64,000 bases of DNA, taken from positions 20,346-84,345 of the forward strand of contig JANQNW010000014.1 in assembly GCA_028279375.1 (NCBI GenBank), read 5' to 3'. This document shows, one piece after another, positions 61,155 through 64,000 of the stretch. The translations under genes and the position numbers were made by a program. Source of the DNA: Phycisphaerales bacterium (lineage in GTDB: Bacteria; Planctomycetota; Phycisphaerae; Phycisphaerales; UBA1924). Position 1 is the first letter of the stretch; every line of letters starts with the position of its first letter. The notes under the pieces are model-generated. The model made no database searches, was not told the origin of the DNA, and saw only the letters and a list, made by a program, of their open reading frames with translations.

Positions 61155-61505
61155 ATGCTGGTGCTATCACGTCAGCGCGACGAGACAATCATGATTGGCG
61201 ACGACATCGAAATCACTGTCGTCGACATTCGTGGAGATAAAGTGCGTCTCGGAATCACGGCGCCGACCTCGATCGCAGTACACAGAAAGGAAGTGTACGA
61301 GGCGATCAAGGCGGAGAATGAGCAGGCCTCGCGCATTGGCGACAAGGACCTGGACCTGCTCTCTCGCGGCGCTCCCAATGAACAGGAACGACGAAGCGCA
61401 TCCGTCGCCGCAAGGCTCTCGGGTCATGTGCGCGACGAGAACGAGAAACGATCCTCGGGTTCGGATGAGAAGCCGAAGTCGAATCGAGAAAAGAGGTCAG
61501 CATGA
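61155..61505 (+). CDS. csrA: Carbon storage regulator / translational repressor CsrA with long C-terminal tail
   Basis: A 116-residue protein. Residues 1-about 62 are canonical CsrA: MLVLSRQRDETIMIGDDIEI, DIRGDKVRLGITAP and VHRKEVYEAI, including Arg44 (HRKEV) used in RNA binding. The remaining 50 or so residues are charged and Ser/Arg/Lys-rich; most CsrA proteins end near 60-75. CsrA binds GGA motifs in mRNA hairpins and blocks ribosome entry. It lies between fliW and fliC. GGAAGGAG is upstream. Confidence 0.95.
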   Translation: MLVLSRQRDETIMIGDDIEITVVDIRGDKVRLGITAPTSIAVHRKEVYEAIKAENEQASRIGDKDLDLLSRGAPNEQERRSASVAARLSGHVRDENEKRSSGSDEKPKSNREKRSA

Positions 61506-61672
61506 ACAGGAAGCGAATCCCCGCCCCGACGGGCGTCTCGCTTGCTGAGCGAGCGCCCTCTTCCGACCGGATCAAGATACGGAACCCCCTCGGCGCCCTG
61601 GAATGCGTAGCCACGGCGCAGAGCAGCTTGACGTCAGACGCAATCACGGAGGATTGCCATGACACGCATTAA
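61502..61672 (+). CDS. Small ORF bridging csrA and fliC
   Basis: A 56-residue frame whose ATG overlaps the csrA stop by 4 nt (ATGA) and whose stop lies 14 nt inside fliC. It begins MNRKRIPAPTGVSLAERAPS and has no recognised domain. It could be a short coupled gene whose translation passes through the fliC hairpin and so opens it, or simply a chance frame. There is no separate ribosome site other than the purine-rich end of csrA. Confidence 0.3.
   Translation: MNRKRIPAPTGVSLAERAPSSDRIKIRNPLGALECVATAQSSLTSDAITEDCHDTH
61531..61558 (+). other. Stable stem-loop between csrA and fliC
   Basis: GGGCG/CGCCC (61531-61535, 61554-61558) and CTCGCT/AGCGAG (61537-61542, 61548-61553) form an 11-bp stem with a single bulged T and a 5-nt loop. 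There is no T-run after it (TCTTCC), so it is a weak terminator at best; it may separate or stabilise the fliC message. Confidence 0.55.
61641..61656 (+). promoter_or_regulatory. GGA-loop hairpin over the fliC ribosome binding site (candidate CsrA site)
   Basis: CAATC (61641-61645), loop ACGGAG (61646-61651) and GATTG (61652-61656) form a perfect 5-bp hairpin that ends 2 nt before the fliC ATG. The loop holds the GGAG ribosome site. The 11-base box ATCACGGAGGA also precedes the second flagellin at 63686-63696. Confidence 0.65.
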
Positions 61673-63221
61673 CTCGAACATCGCGAGCCTCACCGCGCAG
61701 GCGAACCTCAATCGGGCCAATACGGACCTGAACATTCGCCTTCAGCGACTCTCGACGGGCCTGAAGATCAACCGCGGCGCGGATGATCCCGCCGGCCTGA
61801 TCACGACAGAGCGACTGCGCGCAGAGCTCCGGGGCGTCGAGCAGAGCGTTCGCAACTCGGAACGAGCCAGCAACGTCATCGCGACGACCGAAGGCGCGCT
61901 TGCCGAGGTGAGTGAACTGCTCAACTCGATCAAGGCTCTCGTCGTCGAGGCGGCCAACGCCGGCGCCTTCTCACCCGAGGAAGTGCAGGCGAATCAGCTG
62001 CAGATCGATTCGGCGATCGATTCGATCACGCGCATCTCCAACACTGCGTCGTTCGCCGGGCTCAAGCTGCTCGATGGCGGTCTCGGATACACGCTCAGCG
62101 GCGTCAACTCGACGCAGATCATCCAGGCGCAGGTGAACGCGGCGAACTTCCTTGACCGGGCCACCGTCGACATTGATGTCGAAGTGGTTGCCTCGGCACA
62201 GCAGGCGCAGCTCTTCACACGCGGCGACTACTCGTCGAATCCGCCATTCAATCCGCCTGGCGTCGATGGTCAGCTTCTGTCCTCCGTGACACTCGAGATC
62301 GCCGGCAACCAGGGTGTGCAGGTCTTGACGTTCATCTCCGGCGCTTCGCTGGATGATGTCGCCTCCGCGATCAACGCGGTCGCCGGCAGTACGGGCGTCC
62401 GAGCCGAGCGCGTGAGCGCAGCTGACATCACTTCCGGTCTTCGCTTCTTCTCGAATGAGTATGGCAGCGAGTCATTCGTGTCAGTGCAGAAGCTCGGGAA
62501 CTCGGGCAACTTCTTCGACACGGTGCGCCTGCTCAATGATGGCCCGGCCGCTGTGCTCGACTACACGAACCCGGCGATCGTCGAGTCCGCGAATCGCGAT
62601 GATGGTCTCGACGTCAGTGCGATCGTCAACGGCGCCCTCGCCTCCGGCAGGGGATTGGCCCTCTCGATACGCACGGGTGTGCTGGATCTTGAACTTCTCC
62701 TTGAAGAGGCGTTCGCGACGACTGTCAACGGAACGCAATCGAGCTTCTCGATCACCGGTGGCGGCTCGCTCTTCCAGCTCGGGCCGCAGGTCAACGCGGC
62801 GCAGCAAGTCAACATCGGTGTGCAGTCGATCGCTGACTCTCGCCTGGGCGGCACGCTCGTCAATCTGACGGCGGGCGGGACAGAGTTCCAGTTCCTTCAG
62901 AGTCTCAAATCAGGCGGTCCGAACTCGCTCAAGGAGCGAAACTTCCTGGCGGCGAGCGACATCATCGACAGTTCGATCGATGAGATCTCCACGCTGCGAG
63001 GCCGACTCGGCGCCTTCGAACGCAACACGTTGCAGACGAACATCCGTTCGCAGCAGACTGCGATCGAGAATGTGACGTCCGCTGTCTCCGTGATCCGCGA
63101 TGCGGACTTCGCCGTCGAAACGAGTCAGTTGACTCGAGCCCAGATCCTGACGCAGGCGGGCAACAGTGTTCTGGCGCTTGCCAATCAGCAGGCTCAGTCC
63201 GTGCTGCAGCTCCTCGGATAG
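61659..63221 (+). CDS. fliC: Flagellin (first copy)
   Basis: A 520-residue flagellin. The conserved N-terminal helices (RINSNIASLTAQANLNRANT, then RLSTGLKINRGADDPAGLIT) and C-terminal helices (LTRAQILTQAGNSVLALANQ, then QAQSVLQLLG) form the filament core. A variable central domain (about 150-410) contains a flagellin hook IN-like segment (SLDDVASAINAVAGSTGV). It is secreted by the flagellar apparatus and is the ligand of FliW. A strong terminator follows. The ribosome site lies in a hairpin loop, which predicts CsrA control. Confidence 0.96.
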   Translation: MTRINSNIASLTAQANLNRANTDLNIRLQRLSTGLKINRGADDPAGLITTERLRAELRGVEQSVRNSERASNVIATTEGALAEVSELLNSIKALVVEAANAGAFSPEEVQANQLQIDSAIDSITRISNTASFAGLKLLDGGLGYTLSGVNSTQIIQAQVNAANFLDRATVDIDVEVVASAQQAQLFTRGDYSSNPPFNPPGVDGQLLSSVTLEIAGNQGVQVLTFISGASLDDVASAINAVAGSTGVRAERVSAADITSGLRFFSNEYGSESFVSVQKLGNSGNFFDTVRLLNDGPAAVLDYTNPAIVESANRDDGLDVSAIVNGALASGRGLALSIRTGVLDLELLLEEAFATTVNGTQSSFSITGGGSLFQLGPQVNAAQQVNIGVQSIADSRLGGTLVNLTAGGTEFQFLQSLKSGGPNSLKERNFLAASDIIDSSIDEISTLRGRLGAFERNTLQTNIRSQQTAIENVTSAVSVIRDADFAVETSQLTRAQILTQAGNSVLALANQQAQSVLQLLG

Positions 63222-63258
63222 CGACAAGGACCGACAGGTCCACGTCCCAGAACCTCGT

Positions 63259-63293
63259 AGCCCCCCGGCGGACCTCTTCGCCGGGGGGCTTTT
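63259..63293 (+). terminator. Strong rho-independent terminator after fliC
   Basis: A perfect 12-bp stem, AGCCCCCCGGCG (63259-63270) with CGCCGGGGGGCT (63279-63290), an 8-nt loop and a final TTTT. It begins 37 nt after the fliC stop and ends the flagellar operon transcript. Confidence 0.95.
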
Positions 63294-63700
63294 CGATGCG
63301 CTGAGAACTTCTGTTCGGTTTGTGCGGGTGGATCCGGCACGCGCGATTCTGCCAGTCAGCGCAAGTCTGTCACCTCCTCGGGATCTGCGCAACGATCTGT
63401 CTGCGTGGACCCAACCGTCTGCGCGCGTCTGATAGCCGCAAGTGGGGCATGAACAGGACTTTGTGCCTCATAGAAGCTTGACACGGTGACGATCACTCCC
63501 GCGGTCTGACCGGGCTTTCGCCGGGTCGGGACCGTGAGCGTGGGGCATTCGCCATTTGTTGAGAAGCGTGATGCCGCATTCCTCACGGGAAGTGAATGCG
63601 TCAGGCGGGACGGGGCGCCGCATGTTGCTGCGTCAGCTCGCTCGTCAACGGAGTGCGGACGCCCAGAGATCGGGCGCCGGCCAAGATCACGGAGGAAGGC
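63294..63700 (+). promoter_or_regulatory. Leader region of the second flagellin
   Basis: These 407 bases hold no convincing gene and must contain an independent promoter, since a terminator precedes them. A long stem-loop lies at 63502-63534: outer CGGTC/GACCG, inner GACC/GGTC and GGC/GCC. At 63686-63696 the box ATCACGGAGGA repeats that of the first flagellin just before the ATG at 63701, although its flanks pair poorly. I found no sigma-28 or sigma-54 boxes I would defend. Confidence 0.45.
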
Positions 63701-64000
63701 ATGAGCCGGATCAATACAAACGTTCAGTCTCTGGTGGCACAGCGCGTGCTGAACCAGAACAACCGAGGCCTGGGCCAGTCGCTCGAGCGACTGAGCACCG
63801 GTCTTCGCATCAATCGCGGCGCCGACGACCCGGCGGGTCTGATCGCGTCGGAGAACCTGCGTGCTGAGAAGACCGCTCTCGGCGCGGCGATCTCCAACTC
63901 GGAGCGCGCCGAGCAGGTCGTCAACATCGCTGAGGGTGGTCTCCAGGAGATCTCCGGCCTGCTCAATGAGCTCGAGGGCCTGATCACCACGACCGCCAAC
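63701..64000 (+). CDS. Flagellin (second copy, 3' end outside window)
   Basis: The frame is open from ATG 63701 to the window end, 100 residues. It begins MSRINTNVQSLVAQRVLNQN and continues SLERLSTGLRINRGADDPAG, the conserved flagellin N-terminal core. It is clearly related to but different from the first flagellin (VQSLVAQRVLN against IASLTAQANLN), so this is a paralogue and not a duplication artefact. It has its own leader. The ribosome site GGAGGAAGG is strong. Confidence 0.93.
   Translation, partial: MSRINTNVQSLVAQRVLNQNNRGLGQSLERLSTGLRINRGADDPAGLIASENLRAEKTALGAAISNSERAEQVVNIAEGGLQEISGLLNELEGLITTTAN

Noticed and set aside
63294..63700. Sigma-28 promoter for the second flagellin
   Set aside because: Expected on biological grounds but no TAAA-N15-GCCGATAA-like pair could be found.
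1..64000. tRNA, rRNA, CRISPR arrays, insertion sequences, riboswitches
   Set aside because: No cloverleaf-like sequence, no regularly spaced repeats, no transposase, and no conserved riboswitch core was recognised by reading; covariance searches could not be run.

Overview
The window reads as chromosomal DNA of a GC-rich, flagellated member of the Planctomycetota, most likely class Phycisphaerae. The call rests on the gene set: adjacent DUF1501 and DUF1800 genes, secreted proteins rich in dockerin/EF-hand-like Asp loops, a greatly enlarged SecA, futalosine-pathway menaquinone genes (mqnB, mqnC), a type II secretion system and a type IV pilus side by side, and a flagellar operon with FliW/CsrA control. 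No rRNA, tRNA, CRISPR array, insertion sequence or prophage was recognised.

Region 1 (1-28 kb) is a secretion and pilus island. On the minus strand at the left edge lie pilT, pilC, a PilV-like pilin and a PilX-like protein that carries EF-hand loops and runs off the window. A LuxR-type regulator and a 1353-residue exported protein follow on the plus strand. A tightly coupled operon then encodes a dockerin protein and type II secretion parts H, G, E, F, D, I, J, K, L, M and C-like (10.5-22.6 kb). It converges on a minus-strand type IV pilus operon, pilM-N-O-P-like-B (27.9-22.6 kb). Three hexameric ATPases (PilT, GspE, PilB) thus lie within about 21 kb.

Region 2 (28-50.7 kb) is mostly housekeeping: mqnB; a ribF-nrnA-DNA methyltransferase operon with 4-nt overlaps; a porin; DUF1501/DUF1800; a tandem universal stress protein; birA; secA; efp with a GNAT acetyltransferase; a Tat-type metallo-beta-lactamase-fold hydrolase; an uncharacterised lipoprotein/membrane pair; mqnC; an unknown membrane protein; and xerD.

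Region 3 (50.9-64 kb) is a flagellar operon: a small FlgM-like ORF, flgF, flgG, flgA, flgH, flgI, flgJ-like, flgN-like, flgK, flgL, fliW, csrA, fliC and the start of a second flagellin. It gives the outer rod, P and L rings, hook-filament junction and filament. The most interesting signal is regulatory. Hairpins that place a GGA-containing Shine-Dalgarno sequence in the loop lie directly before flgA, fliW and fliC, and another lies in the csrA leader; the flgA and csrA copies share 15 identical bases. Together with fliW and csrA this predicts a FliW-CsrA-flagellin switch that also acts on ring-assembly genes.
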